Shown piece by piece: positions 46,866 through 60,000 of a stretch of 64,000 bases of DNA; positions within the stretch are counted from its first letter, which is position 1; every line of letters begins with the position of its first letter. The stretch spans positions 111,188,343 through 111,252,342 of the forward strand of contig NC_133394.1 in assembly GCF_047511655.1 (NCBI RefSeq), read 5' to 3'. Source of the DNA: Castor canadensis (taxonomy: Eukaryota > Chordata > Mammalia > Rodentia > Castoridae). The notes below the pieces were generated by a model that was not told where the DNA came from, searched no databases, and was given only the letters and a program-made list of their open reading frames with translations. The position numbers and the translations under genes were made by a program.

Positions 46866-47159
46866 ATGTGGAGCCTGGTTGGAGGAAGTAGGTCACTGTG
46901 GACATGGTGTTGAAGGGTATATCTTGTCACCAGATCCTTCTTCTTCCTCTGTCTCCCTGTTCCCTTGACATCATGAGGTGAGAATTTTGCTTCACCATAG
47001 TCTTGGACCTCTATATTGTTCTGCCTTGCCACAGGCCTACAGGAATGGAGCAAGTGACCATGGTCTGCAACCTCTAAAATTGTGAGTGCAAAATAAATCC
47101 TTCCTTTTAAATTGTTCCTGTCAGGTACTTGTCACAGTGATGAAAAGCTAATTAACACA
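46866..47159 (+). repeat. MaLR-like (ORR1/MT type) LTR
   Basis: The 3' end is characteristic: GTGCAAAATAAATCCTTCC, TCAGGTACTTGTCACAGTG, then GAAAAGCTAATTAACACA. Confidence 0.6.
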
Positions 47160-47879
47160 ACTTGTCTATCTCTAGTAATATTTGTTTTAAACTGCACATT
47201 GTCTGAGATCATTATGGCCACTCTAGTTCTTTTTTTGTTTGTTTGTAGGTATGGTATATTCCTTTTGATCCTCTTAATTCAACCTCTTTGTTACTTTGAG
47301 TCTAAATTATGTCTCTTCTAGACAGCATATAGTTGAATACATTTTTATTCTGTTAATCCTTGCCTTTTGATTAGAGTGTTTAGCTCATTTACATTTAATG
47401 TAATTATTGATGAGGTAAGATTTATCCCTGCCATTTTGCTATTTGTTTTATAAATGTGTTGCATCTTTTTGTTGCTGTTTCTATAGTCTTCCCTTTTTTT
47501 GTGTTAGATATTTTCCAGTATACCATTTGATTCCCTTGTAATTTCCTTTACTATATTTAAAATTTATGTTTAGTTGTATCCCTTATATCTTAATTTATAA
47601 TAATCTAGTTAAGATTAATACTAAATTAATTTCTATTATATATAATAACTTTATTCCTATACAGACACCCTTCCTTTATGCTTTTCTAAAATACATTGCA
47701 TACCCATTAACATAGCTTTATAATTATTGCTTTATGAAGTTGTCTCTTAAACCAGACAGGAGAATGAGAGTTATAAACAACAAAAATACATTTATACTAG
47801 CTTTTATATTTACCCACATAGTTAACTACATTGGTGCCCCTACTCTACATGTGAATTCAAATTATTATCTAATGTCTTT

Positions 47880-47992
47880 TTTTCTTGAGACAGGGTCTTG
47901 CTATGTAGCCAAAACTAACTTAAGCTTATGCTCCTCCTACCTCAGCTCCCCAGGTGCTGGTATTATAGGTATGTACCACCACACACAGCTTC
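47880..47992 (-). repeat. B1-like SINE
   Basis: GAGACAGGGTCTTGCTATGT, CCTCCTACCTCAGCTCCCC and ATTATAGGTATGTACCACC. Confidence 0.85.
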
Positions 47993-48720
47993 TTCTGTGT
48001 TTTCATTTTAGTTTGAGGGATTCCCTTTAGCATTTCTTATACAGCAAGTCTGCTGGCAATTGACTTAATCAATTAATTTTTTGTTATCTGGGAATGTATT
48101 AATTTCTCCTTCATTTTTGAAAGGTAGTTTTGCTAAGTAGTTCATCCTTAGATGGCAGTCTTTTTCTCTCAGTGCTTTAAATGTGTCCTCCCAGTGCCTT
48201 CTGGCCATTGTGGATTTTGATGAGGAATTATTAATCTTATTGCATATCTGGTCTATGTGATGAAGCACTTCTCTTAGCATTTTCAAGACTGTCATTGTTT
48301 TTGGCTCTTGAGAGTTTGGTTATGAGATATCAGCTATGGATCTCTTGAGTTTTCCCTCCTTGAAAAAGGAGTTTGTTGAGTTTCTTAGATGTGTAATGTT
48401 TGTCAGCAAACTTGGTATGTCTGGGACCATTATTTCTTCAAGTATTCATTCTGCCTCCTTATCTCTCTCTTTCTTTCTTTCTCTCTCTCTCTCTCCTCTC
48501 CTTATGGAATTTGCATTATGGATATATTGATACTCCTGATGGTATCCCATGGATCTCTGAGGCTCTGCCCATTTTACTTCATTCTTTTTCCTTTCTGTTC
48601 CTCAGACTTGATCATCTCAAATGACCCATCTTTGAGTTTGCTGTTTATTTCCTCAGCCTGCTTAACTCTGTTGGTGAACCCACTAGCATCACTGGTGTCA
48701 CAAAGCTAAGCTTGTGTAGT

Positions 48721-49102
48721 GTATTTATTGGAGAGCCCTGTGTGTCTTCAGTAAGCACTAGTTTTGTTTCCTCTCAGACAGTTCTAAAAAGCTTAATTAA
48801 TTCCAATTTCTAGAAGACTAAAAAAAAAAGAGGCTGGTTAGAAACTATACCTCCAACAAAAGAGAAGCAGGGAAACTGTAAGAAGTGACTCTCTCATAAT
48901 CTGAAGAGATAAGTCAAAACCATTTAGCCTGAGGAAAAACTATGCTTCATACTTAAATAGCTCTTAAGAGGTTTTCTATATCATTACAATTTTAGTATAT
49001 GCACTGGCAAAACAAGAACATGAGAGGTTTTCTATATTAAAATGTTATGTAAGAACTGATATTCAAACAATGACCTTAATCAATGAACAAAGGTTAAAAG
49101 AG
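48721..49102. other. Intron, no assigned content
   Basis: Mixed A/T-rich; TATTAAAATG and GAGAGGTTTTCTATAT (twice, 48967 and 49021) are the only notable phrases. Confidence 0.35.
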
Positions 49103-49185
49103 GCTGGGCATGTAGCTCAGTGGTAGTGTGCTTGCTATGTGCAAGGACCTGGGTTCAATTCCCAGCATCAAATCAAATGAACAAA
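49103..49185 (+). repeat. ID SINE
   Basis: GGCTGGGCATGTAGCTCAG, GGGTTCAATTCCCAGCATC and an A-rich tail. Confidence 0.9.
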
Positions 49186-49454
49186 AGCAAAACAACAAAC
49201 CTATAATGCAAAAAAGGGAAACTGTGATTCCCTTTTCCAGGTAATTGTTTCCATTCCTGGAGAGCTACTCAGAAAGACTTTTTTATGCTTAGCTGACTTT
49301 TGCTGCCCTATAAAGCCCTTGTTTTACTTCTAGTAGTAAGGTTCATATGAAATAGTTTTACTTCCACCTCTTTTTCCTCTTTCAGCTGCCCACCCTTTAA
49401 GCATTTGAACACAGCAGTCACTGCTTCCTTGGTCTCTTCCCTAAGCTAAACATG

Positions 49455-51490
49455 TCATTTCTCTTTTTTTATTTTTATTGTTGGCTTGGTGTGGGTACAT
49501 TGTGGCATTTACAAAAGTTCTTATAATATATCATAGTTGAATTTACCCCCTCCACCATTCTCCTTTATTCTCCCCTCCCTCCATTCCTGGAATAGCTTCA
49601 ACAGGTATCATTCTTCTACTTTCATACATATGTACACAGTATTTGCACTATATATACCCTCCCACACCCTTTCCCCACTGCCTCCCCCCTCCCACTGGTA
49701 TCATCCCCCCAGGGAGGAACTATTTCGCCCTCCTGTTCTCCAATTTATAAAAGGAAAAAAAAAAAAGACATTTTTGCTTAAGATGGATACACAGGGAGTT
49801 TCCTTGTGACATTTTCATGAATATATGTATTATAATCTGAATTGTTTCATCTCCTTTATTTTTCTTCTTTCTACCTTAGTGCCCTTTCTATGGTGGTTTC
49901 AACAGGTTTAAAATTTCTATATTCATTCTTGTATACTGAGTACATCAACCACATTTACCTTAACTTCCTTCTTTTACCCTCACCCTCTAGTATGTGACCT
50001 CCCCTTAATGTGACCTGTTTTTGATAATATTGCTGAATTTGTATTGGTCTATATTTCACATATGAGAGAAAACATTTGGCTTTTGCCTTTCTGAACCTGG
50101 CTAACTTCACTTAAGATGATGTTCTCCAGTTCCATCCATTTACCTGCAAACAGCAAAATTTCATTCTTCTTAGTGGCTGAATAAAATTCTATTGTATATA
50201 AATGCCACATTTTCTTAATCCATTCATCAGTAGTGGGGCATCTTAGCTGTTTCCATAGGTTAGCTATTATGAATAATGCTGCAATAAACATAGGTGTACA
50301 GGTGACTTTATTGTAACCTGACAATTATGGGTTATTCCTTTGGGTAGATCCCTAGGAGTGGAATTTTTGGATCATATGACAGATCTATTTTTAGTTTTTT
50401 GAGGAGCTTCCATACTGTTTTCCATAGTGGTTGAACTAGTTTGTATTCCCACCAGCAGTGTAGAAGTTTCCTTTTTTCCCCACATCCTTGCCAATATTTG
50501 TTATTGTTTGTGTTCTTTATGGTAGCCATTCAAACAGAAGTGAGATGGAATCTTAACATGGTTTTGATTTGCTTTCCATTTTGGCCAGGGATGGTGAGCA
50601 TTTCTTCATGTGTTTTTTGACCATTTGGACTTCTTCCTTTGAAAAAGCTCTGGGCATATTTTCATTTGCCCATTTCTTCATTGGGTCACTGATTTTTTTG
50701 GGGTGTTTAGTTTTTGGAGTTCCCTGTATGTTCTGGATATTGATCCCTTGTCAGATGTATAAAGATTTTCTCCTATTCTGTGGGCAGACTTCAATTTAGA
50801 GACCATTGTTTTTCTTTTTTCTTTTATCATTTTGCATTTACTCACATGTGTACATGTTATTTGGACCACCTGCCCCTGCCCCACCCAGAGAGCATTTCTA
50901 TTGTTGTGCAGAAGCTTTTTAATGTTATATAGTCCCATTTGCAAATCCTTTCTCTTAGTTGCTAAGCCATTTAAGTTCTGTTTGGGAAGTCATTACTTAT
51001 GCCTATTAATTCCAATGGTTTCCCTGCTCTTTCCTGACCTATCTTCAAAGTTTCTGGTCTGATATTATGGTTCTTAATCCACTTTGAGTTGATACTTGTA
51101 CAGGGTGACAGGCATGGATCTAGTTTCAGTTTTCTGCATGCAGATATCCAGTTTTTCCAGCAACATTTGTTAAAGAGACTGTCTTTTCTCCATTGTATGT
51201 TTTTGGTGTCTTTGTAAAAATCAGGTGAGTATAGCTGTGTGGATTCATATCTGGGTTTTCTATTCTGTTCCGCTGGTCTTCGTATCTGTTTTGTGCCAGT
51301 ACCATGCTGTTTTTATTGTTATGGCTCTGTGCTATAGTTTGAAGTTGGATATTGTGATACCTCCAGCATTGCTGTTTTTGCTCATTATTTTCTTGGCTAT
51401 TTGTGGTCTTTGTCATTTCTCTTACTGTGGTTTCCAGAAGCCTCAACATCTTATTTACTTCCTTCTGAATCATCTCAAGTTTACAGTTTC
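49455..51490 (-). mobile_element. L1, 5'-truncated, minus orientation
   Basis: 3' UTR at 49455-50040 (reverse of a C-rich tract and TTATAATATATCATAGTTG), then ORF2 C-terminal sequence to about 51490 in three frames on the minus strand. The Cys-rich motif (GCGEKRKLLHCWWEYK, with the last Cys as Tyr) lies at about 50450-50500. It has a different, older 3' UTR than L1-1 and L1-2. A short L1 end interrupts it at about 50812-50890. It is in the same strand sense as the host gene. Confidence 0.8.
50812..50890 (-). mobile_element. L1 3'-end-only insertion
   Basis: T-rich start, then CATGTGTACATGTTATTTGG and a C-rich tract, the third such stub in the window. Confidence 0.65.
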
Positions 51491-51809
51491 TTAAGATATA
51501 ACATCCACACTAGACACATAAACCTAATTGTGTTCTGACTGGAGCAGCACTGTCACCATCCCCTCTCTGTATACTGTCCATTTTCCTCTAATGCAACCTA
51601 ACATTCACTTAGTTTTTCCCAACAACCACATCATAATCTTAACTCTCATGGGGAAGGTACCACCTAAAATGTCTTTTAAAGACCAGGGGAAAAACAGTAT
51701 TCAAAGCAAAAGGAAAAGCATCTGAAAAGTCATAGAGGTAGAAGAGAACATAGAATTTACACACTGTAAAAACTTGTGGTATTCTTTTGCAAATTTCCAT
51801 TCTCATTTT
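51491..51809. other. No assigned content
   Basis: Intronic; nothing recognised. Confidence 0.4.
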
Positions 51810-51887
51810 CTTTTGTTTTTGTGGTGCTGGTGGATTGAACCTAGACCTCACCAATGGTGATGTAAGTGCTCTACAGGGAGATTTCCT
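51810..51887 (-). repeat. ID-like SINE
   Basis: GTGGTGCTGGTGGATTGAAC, then GTAAGTGCTCTACAGGG, reversed ID order. Confidence 0.6.
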
Positions 51888-52137
51888 TGTAAATGGCTGA
51901 CAATGGTAAGGTTTAGTATGAATTTTAGCTTCAGCACAATTTGAGCCAAATATAATTGATGGTCTTCTGATTACCTCCCATTATTACCTGCAAATAGTCA
52001 ACTTTTTTACCAGATGCTTTTGGGACACAAGTGACTTTTAGCTCGTGGGTTTGCACAAACCAAAATTGGAAAAACACTAATTTAGATTAGTTTTATTAAG
52101 TTAGATTAACATTTATGTAGATTTTCGAGATACTCTA

Positions 52138-52440
<303 letters not shown>

Positions 52441-52582
52441 TTATAGACAAAGTTTTCAGTTAGTTTCTATTATCCTACTCTAAAACAGATAATTTTCTAT
52501 AATAAATAAATTGCACTTTCTAAATAGATGAAAACATATACTGACGAAAGAAGAAAACTTGCTGCTTTTACAGTTAAATACT

Positions 52583-52698
52583 TCTGGGAGTGATGGTACA
52601 TGCCTGTAATCCCAGTCCTTGGGAAGGTGAGGCAGGAGGAATGAGTTCAAGGCCAGCCTAGGCTACATGGTGAGATCCTGTCTCCAGGGCAAAAAAAA
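52583..52698 (+). repeat. B1-like SINE
   Basis: TGGTACATGCCTGTAATCCC, AAGGCCAGCCTAGGCTAC and CCTGTCTCCAGGGC with an A tail. It lies upstream of exon 52139-52276 on the minus strand. Confidence 0.9.
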
Positions 52699-54004
52699 TA
52701 CTCTCTTTAGCAATTATATAAATAGTTTGAATTCTTAAACTTCATTTTTAGTTAATAGAATGAATTACATTGATATTTTCCTTTGTCTTAAAGAACTCTA
52801 AGTTTAAGAATAAATTCAATCTTGGTGTATATTTGGCCATTACTGAGGTTTGTTAACTAAGATTTTATTTATAATAAATAATGATATTGCTCTTATTACC
52901 CATGCCCTCTAATCTTTCCTTAAGCAAAATATGTTATATCATAAGTAGAGAAAAAAGGGATCCTGACTATGCAGATGTGCTGTTAACTCAGATTACAGTC
53001 CCACTCCTGATCCTGTTCTTTTCCAAAGCACCTCTGCTCCTTCAAGATGTTCACAGATACGGATCTGGGTCCTCTGCCCAAGCTTCTGTCTGCTGGTTGC
53101 TACTGTAAGCCTCCATCTGCGTGTAAGCCCATATCTCTCTTGCTTGTGACAACACAGCCTGGAGCCTGTTGACACTACACTCATCTGCTTCAGGGTCTGG
53201 AGGCTGCCCAGTCCTGGCCCCACTTCCTGACTCAGCAACCCACACTCACATGCACTGCCCAGCTCATACAGGTAAGGAGCCTCCAGCAATTACCTGGGTG
53301 AGCCTTCCCCAGGAAACAGCAGTTCACTTTGGGAATGGATATACAGAAGGAAGAGGAGTTTGAATGGGTCACTTCAGACAGATTAGACTCAGATTAAGGG
53401 GACACAAAGCAGTCAGAGGCAGCAAGAATGCAAGATGCTCATGGAGAGCTGGGCAAAGGAGAGAGGCCCAGGCAATGGGTGAGAGGTAGAAAATAACAGT
53501 GATAAGAGACAAAGACAATTACTCAGCATTCACTCAGTGGGGTATGGCAAACATCAAATGCCATGGAAAAAATGTACTGACCACATTATGTTGGCAGCCT
53601 TATTCTGCCAATAACTATAAATACATGGATGCACCAGAAAACAGAGAAAAAAATACATTTTTTTGTTGCTTCTGAAGAGTAAATTAACAAAGTATGCCAT
53701 TATATAATTTATAAGGCACTATCCCAACATGATTTTATTAATCAAATTGCATATTAACTTCAAATCCCATTAGTGCATATCCTTTTTCCTTACAGAAATT
53801 GCATATTAATAGAATGTATTACTGCTGTCTTTATGTGCTTGTTCTCCTCCTACTGTCTCCTTAAACACTAGTCTCACAGTTCCATCAATGTGGCAGGTAC
53901 TCAAATATTGTTCTTCTGATTGTTAAAATAAATAATTATTATAGAAATCTATAAAATAAGGTTTGAGGGAAAAAAGTGTGTATTAGCCCACATTCAAATA
54001 TAAT
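52699..54004. other. Mostly unassigned; GC-richer island at 53000-53330
   Basis: A/T-rich to 52970. The 53000-53330 part has open frames on both strands (minus 53051-53245 and 52993-53289), and potential splice sites, but no THEG repeat or other recognisable domain. The rest shows nothing. Confidence 0.3.
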
Positions 54005-54290
54005 AATGGGTGTTAGGAAAACGCCACACACCACACACAAAGGAGGCTCACAAGAGGTATCTCATGTCCAAAGTTTAATAAGCAGGCTGGCTGGCTGAGA
54101 GAAAAAATGGTGCAGCAGCTTCTCTCAGCTGGTCTGGCCTTAAGTAGCATTTGGGAGAAAGCAAGGGCTAGGGATGGGCAAAGAGAGGTGGCAGGAGATA
54201 AGGGGCAGTGGGGCTTTGTTCTGCAAGGGGTGAAACCAGCTGCGGCTCAGGCTGCAGAATGGTGACAAGGGGCAGTTCTTATCAATGGGT
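54005..54290 (-). repeat. Family-D LTR fragment, minus orientation
   Basis: TGTTAGGAAAAC at the left is the reverse complement of the 35339 end (GTTTTTCCTAACA). AAGTTTAATAAGCAGGC is the reversed polyadenylation area. The right edge (LTR 5' end) is not defined. Confidence 0.6.
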
Positions 54291-54618
54291 AATACTTAAA
54301 ATAATTTTACTTCTTTTCCCTCTGATTCATACACTCAAAAATTACTTATGGAGTGTCAATATTGTGTTAGGCAGTAGGGAAAGAGTGGACAATAAGAAAT
54401 CACTGCTCTCTTGGAGATTGGGGGTGGGGAAGATGATAGCAAATGCAAAAAAAATTGTTGTGAGTGCTGTGAAAGCATCAGCCATGAGGCAGAGGTGGAA
54501 GTTTCCCAAGTAGGCTTGTGAGGAGATGGAAACTTAGTTTGAAGCATAGTCAGAGAAGGTCTCTCTGAAAAGTAGAGACCTAAGCTGAGAGTTAAAGAAC
54601 CAGAAGCTTTTAGTCATT
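54291..54618. other. No assigned content
   Basis: Between the LTR and L1-2; AGGCAGTAGGGAAAGAGTGG is MIR/L2-like at most. No gene. Confidence 0.3.
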
Positions 54619-55818
54619 AAAAAATGAGGAAAAGAGGGCAGCACCCAGACGACTTGAAAAGATGCGGAACATAAGGTGAGCTAAGCGGCACGCACTACTC
54701 CCACAGACAATCCTGGGCCAGATCAGCATAGCCCCCTGGACAGACCAACTCCACCCAGGGAAAAAAGAAAAAAAAAACTGAATAATAAGCAATAACAACA
54801 AAAAAGACACATAGCAAAGAGGGTGGGGCTCCCTGAGCACCGAAGGGAGGAAAGGGAAAATCCCTCACAACAAGCCAGCTGGAGAAGGCAGGAGCAGTGG
54901 CACATGCCTAGCAACCAGGAGTGGGAAAACTTGTAAAAGTGGCGGTGGGAGGAAAACTCCACAGGAGAGGAGGAAGACCCACTTCCCACGTGAGCTGTAA
55001 ATAAACACGCAGGCCTAAGAAAGCTGGTGCAGTGTCACCTCCCCCAGTGTGCTTGGAAAGGGGAAAGCTTGTAGCAGTGGTGGTTGCACCCAGGAGAACT
55101 CTGAGTAAACAAAGTCTTCAGGGCCAGGTGAGTGCTAAGCTCACCCCTGAGATCTGCATAAATAACGCCGCCAGCAACAGCAGGCTGACAGCAGCAGGCA
55201 GGCAAGCCACAGCTGCAGGTACCATTCTCAGAACTGTCTCCAGACTCTTTTTTTTTTTCTTTTTCTCCCTACCCTGAGACAACAACCGAACTACACCTGC
55301 ATGCTGAAAAACTTACTGAAACTGTATTGCATTTGAACTTGGGACACTTTGTGGGGTTTTTTTTGTTTTGTGTTGTTTTGGTTTTTTAAGTTTTTTTCCC
55401 CTTTGATGAGACAACAACAGAACTACTTCTGAGACACCATCTCCAAGATTGGAGGCTGAGGGACTAACACCAAAATTATTAAGACTGAAACTTTATTGCA
55501 TTTGAACATGGAGATTTTTTTTTCATTTATTTTTTTATTTTAATTTTTTATTTTCAATCATCTCTCTGTCTCTCTAATTAATGCCTGTTCAGCTTACTGT
55601 TAATTAATACACTATCTCTCCCTATTTATATCTTTGAAACTTTTGTTTGTTTGTTTTGGTTTTTCTACTTGTTTGTTTATTTGTTTTTCCCTTTTTCTTT
55701 AACTTTTTTGCTTTCCATCTCCTCTCACCCTTCCATTCTAAATATCACCATTGTTATTATTACAAGCTAGAAATACTTAATTGCACACAATACAGGGACA
55801 ATAACAACACCACGGGCA

Positions 55819-56974
55819 ATGACAGGAAGACAGAAAAAACAGGGAAAACAGTTTCCCCACAGCAAAAATACTAGTACAGGAACCAGAGGGAAATGAAGAA
55901 AACAGATACTCAGATCCAGACTCCAACAAAATGAAGATAAACTATGCCAAAGAACTCAGTGAAGCCCACAAGAGCAATCTAAAAGAAGAAATACTACAGG
56001 TAATCAATGAAAATTTTATGGAGATGATACTGGATATGGTCAACCAAAATGTACAGGAGACACTCAAGAAATTCCAAGAAAATAAAAATAGAGAATTTGA
56101 AAAAGCACAAGAAGAAATAAAAGAAACCATAGAAGCACAGTATAAACACCAAAGTGAAACAAAGAACATGATTAATAAAGAGAACCGACTCAGGATATGG
56201 AAAAACTCAGAAAAAAGAATGAAACAGAATTGCAAAATAAAATGGATGGCCAATCCAGCAGTATAGAACAAACAGAAGACAGAATCTCAAAACTTGAAGA
56301 TGAAAGGGCAATTAAAGGAAAAACCAAAGAACTATTAATTAAACAACTCAAGACCTGTGAAAAGAAAATGCAAGAACTCACTGACTCCATCAAAAGACCA
56401 AACCTGAAAATCATGGGCATTGAAGAAAGAGAAGATGTGCAAGCAAAGGGAATATATTCAACAAAATAATAACAGAAAATTTCCCAAATCTAGATAAATC
56501 TATTCCCATACAGATCCAAGAGTCCTCCAGAACACGAAACAGACCAGATCAAAATAGAGCTACCCCACGACATATCATCATTACAACAACAAGTACAGAA
56601 ACTAGGGAAAGAATATTGAAGTCTATAAGAGAGAAAAAACAAAAACATACAAAGGTAAACCCATCAAAATCACAGCAGACTTCTCAACAGAAACATTAAA
56701 AGCAAGAAGAAATTGGGGTGAGATCTTCGGGGCACTGAATGAAAATAACTTCAACCCCAGGATACTCTACCCAGCAAAACTATCATTCAAAATAGATGGA
56801 GCAATAAAAGTCTTCCATGATATGCAGAAACTAAAACAATATGTGACCACAAAGCCACCACTACAAAAGATTCTTCAAGGGATTCTGCACACAGAAAGTG
56901 AAACCCAACATAACCATGAAAGGGCAGGCAGCACCAAACTAAAGAAAAAGAAAAAGCAAGAAAGTAGAGAGTAA
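55819..56974 (+). pseudogene. L1-2 ORF1 remnant
   Basis: It starts MTGRQKKQGKQFPHSKN, like L1-1. The first frame breaks within the first 30 codons, and a deletion and frameshifts interrupt the coiled coil near 56190 and the RRM-like part near 56460. The C-terminal domain (TADFSTETLKARRNW) is readable afterwards. The codon that is TGA in L1-1 is CGA here. Confidence 0.85.
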
Positions 56975-57024
56975 CCTCAACTTAGGTACACACAATCAAA
57001 CCTTCAAACAACTAAGACAACTAA

Positions 57025-60000
57025 ATGACAGGAATCACCACATACCTATCAGTACTAACACTTAATGTTAATGGACTTAATTCCCCCATCAAAAGGCACC
57101 GTTTGACGAAATGGATTAAAAAGGAAGATCCAACAATTTGTTGCTTACAGGAGACCCATCTCATCGACAGAAATAAACATAGGCTTAGGATGAAAGGCTG
57201 GAAGAAGATTTACCAAGCCAATGTCCCCGAAAACAGGCAGGAGTAGCAATACTTATCTCTGACAAAGTAGACTTCAAACACACATTGATCAAATGAGATA
57301 AAGAGGGATATTCCATACTAATAAAAGGGGAAATAGACCAAAAGGAAATAATAATTATCAACCTGTATGCACCCAATGTCAATGCACCCAATTTCATCAA
57401 ACATACCCTGAAAGACCTAAAAGCATATATTAACTCCAACACAGTGGTTGTGGGAGACTTTAACACCCCATTATCATCAATAGATAGGTCATCCAAACAA
57501 AAAATCAATAGAGAAATCTTAGATCTAAAATATACAATAGATCAAATGGACCTACTTGATGTCTACAGAACATTTCATCCAACTTCTACACAATATACAT
57601 TCTTCTCAGCAGCCCATGGAACCTTCTCCAAAATAGAACATATCCTAGGACACAAAGCAAGCCTCAGCAAATTTAAGAAAATAGAAATTATACCATACAT
57701 ACTGTCTGATCACAATGTAATAAAACTAGAACTCAACAACAAAAGTAAAGACAAAAAACATGCAAACAGCTGGAAACTGAATAACTAATTGCTTAATGAA
57801 CAATTGGTCATTGATGAAATAAAAGAGGAAATTTCATTGGAAGTCAATGAAATTTCATTGGAAGTCAATGAAAATGAAAACACAACCTATGGGAACCTAG
57901 GGACACAGCAAAGGCAGTCCTGAGAGGAAAGTTTCTAGCCATGAGTGCATATAATAAAAAGACTGAAAGATCCCAAATATATGACTTAATGATACATCTC
58001 AAACTCCTAGAAAAACAAGAACAAGCAAATCCCACAACAAATAGGAAAGAAATAATAAAAATAAGAGCTGAAATCAATGAAATAGAAACCAAAAAAACCA
58101 TACAAAGAATTAATGAAACAAAAAGTTGGTTCTTTGAAAAAATAAACATCGACAGACCCCTGGCAAACCTGACTAAAATGAGGAGAGAAAAAACCCAAAT
58201 TAGTAGAATCAGGAATGCAAAAGGGGAGATAACAACAAACACCATGGAAGTGCAGGAAATCATCAGACTACTTTGAGAACCTATATTCAAATAAACTCAA
58301 AAATCTTAAAGAAATGGACAGATTTCTAGATACAAAATCATCCAAAATTGAACCAAGAGGATGTTAATCACCTGAATAGATCTATAACACAAAATGAAAT
58401 TGAGCAGCAATCAAGAGTCTCCCCAAAAAGAAAAGTCCAGGACCTGATGGATTCTCCACTGAATTCTATCAACCTTTAAAGAAGAACTGACAACAACCTT
58501 CATAAACTGTTCCACGAAATAAAAAGGGAAGGAAAACTGCCTAACACATTTTATGAAGCCAGTATTACACTTATCCCAAAACCAGGCAAGGATAACTCCA
58601 AAAAGGAGAACTATAGGCCAATCTCCTTAATGAACACTGATGCAAAAATTCTCAATAAAATAATGGCAAACTGAATTCAACAACACATCAAAAAGATCAT
58701 TCACCACGACCAAGTAGGATTCATCCCAGGAATGCAGGGGTGGTTCAACATACAAAAATCAATAAACGTAATAAACCACATTAACAGAAACAAAGACAAA
58801 AACCACTTGATCATCTCAATAGATGCAGAAAAAGCCTTTGATAAGATCCAACACCATTTCATGATAAAAGCTCTAAGAAAACTAGGAATAGAAGGAAAGT
58901 ACCTTAACATTATAAAAGCTATATATGACAAACCTACAGCCACCATTATACTTAATGGAGAAAAACTGAAACCATTCCCTCTAAAATCAGGAACAAGACA
59001 AGGATGCCCACTATCTCCACTGCTATTCAACATAGTACTGGAATTCCTAGCCAGAGCAATTAGGCAAGAAGAAGGAATAAAAAGAATACAAATAGGTAAA
59101 GAAACTGTCAAAATATCCCTATTTGGAGACGATATGATCCTATACCTTAAAGACCCAAAAAACTACTCAAAAGCTCCTAAACACCATCAATAGCTATAGC
59201 AAGGTAGCAGGATATAAAATCAACATAGAAAAATCATTAGCATTTCCATACACTAATAATGAACAAACTGAGAAAGAATATATGGAAACAATTCCATTTA
59301 CAATACCCTCAAAAAAAATAATCAAATACCTAGGTGTAAACCTAACAAAGAATGTGAATGACCTCTACAAGGAAAACCATAAAATTTTGAAGAAAGAGAT
59401 TGAGGAAGACTATAGAAAGTGGAGAGATCTCCCATGCTCATGGATTGGTAGAATCAACATAGTAAAAATGTCTATACTCCCAAAGTAGTCTACATATTTA
59501 ATGCAATTCCCATCAAAATTCCAATGACATTCATGAAAGAGATTGAAAAATCTACTGTTAAATTTATATGAAAACACAAGAGGCCACAAATAGCCAAGGC
59601 AATACTCAGTCAAAAGTACAATGCTGGAGGAATCACGATACCTGACTTCAAACTATATTACAAAGCATAGCAATATAAACAGCATGGTACTGGCACAAAA
59701 ACAGACATGAAGACCAGTGGAACAGAATAGAGGACCCAGATAGGATGCCACACAACTATAACCAATTTGTCTTTGACAAAGGCGCTAAAAATATACGATG
59801 GAGAAAAGACAGCCCCTTCAACAAAAACTGCTGGGAAAACTGGTTAGCAGTCTGCAAAAAACTAAAACTAGATCCATGTATATCACCCTATACCAATATT
59901 AACTCAAAATGGATCAAGGTTCTTAATATAAGACCCCAAACTCTAAAGTTGGTACAGGAAAGAGTAGGAAATACTCTGGAATTAATAGGTATAGGTAAGA

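Larger units (their letters stand above)
45250..48720 (-). mobile_element. Old L1 (L1M), minus orientation, with several insertions
   Basis: Read right to left it keeps L1 order: ORF1 C-terminus at 48065-48295 (encoding a REKDCHLRMNYLAKLPFKNE stretch), decayed ORF2 at about 47160-47870 and 46420-46860, and ORF2 end plus 3' UTR to 45250 (GCTATTATGAATAATGCTGC). Much of ORF2 is missing. It contains a TcMar-like element, an ID SINE, a MaLR-like LTR and a B1. Confidence 0.7.
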
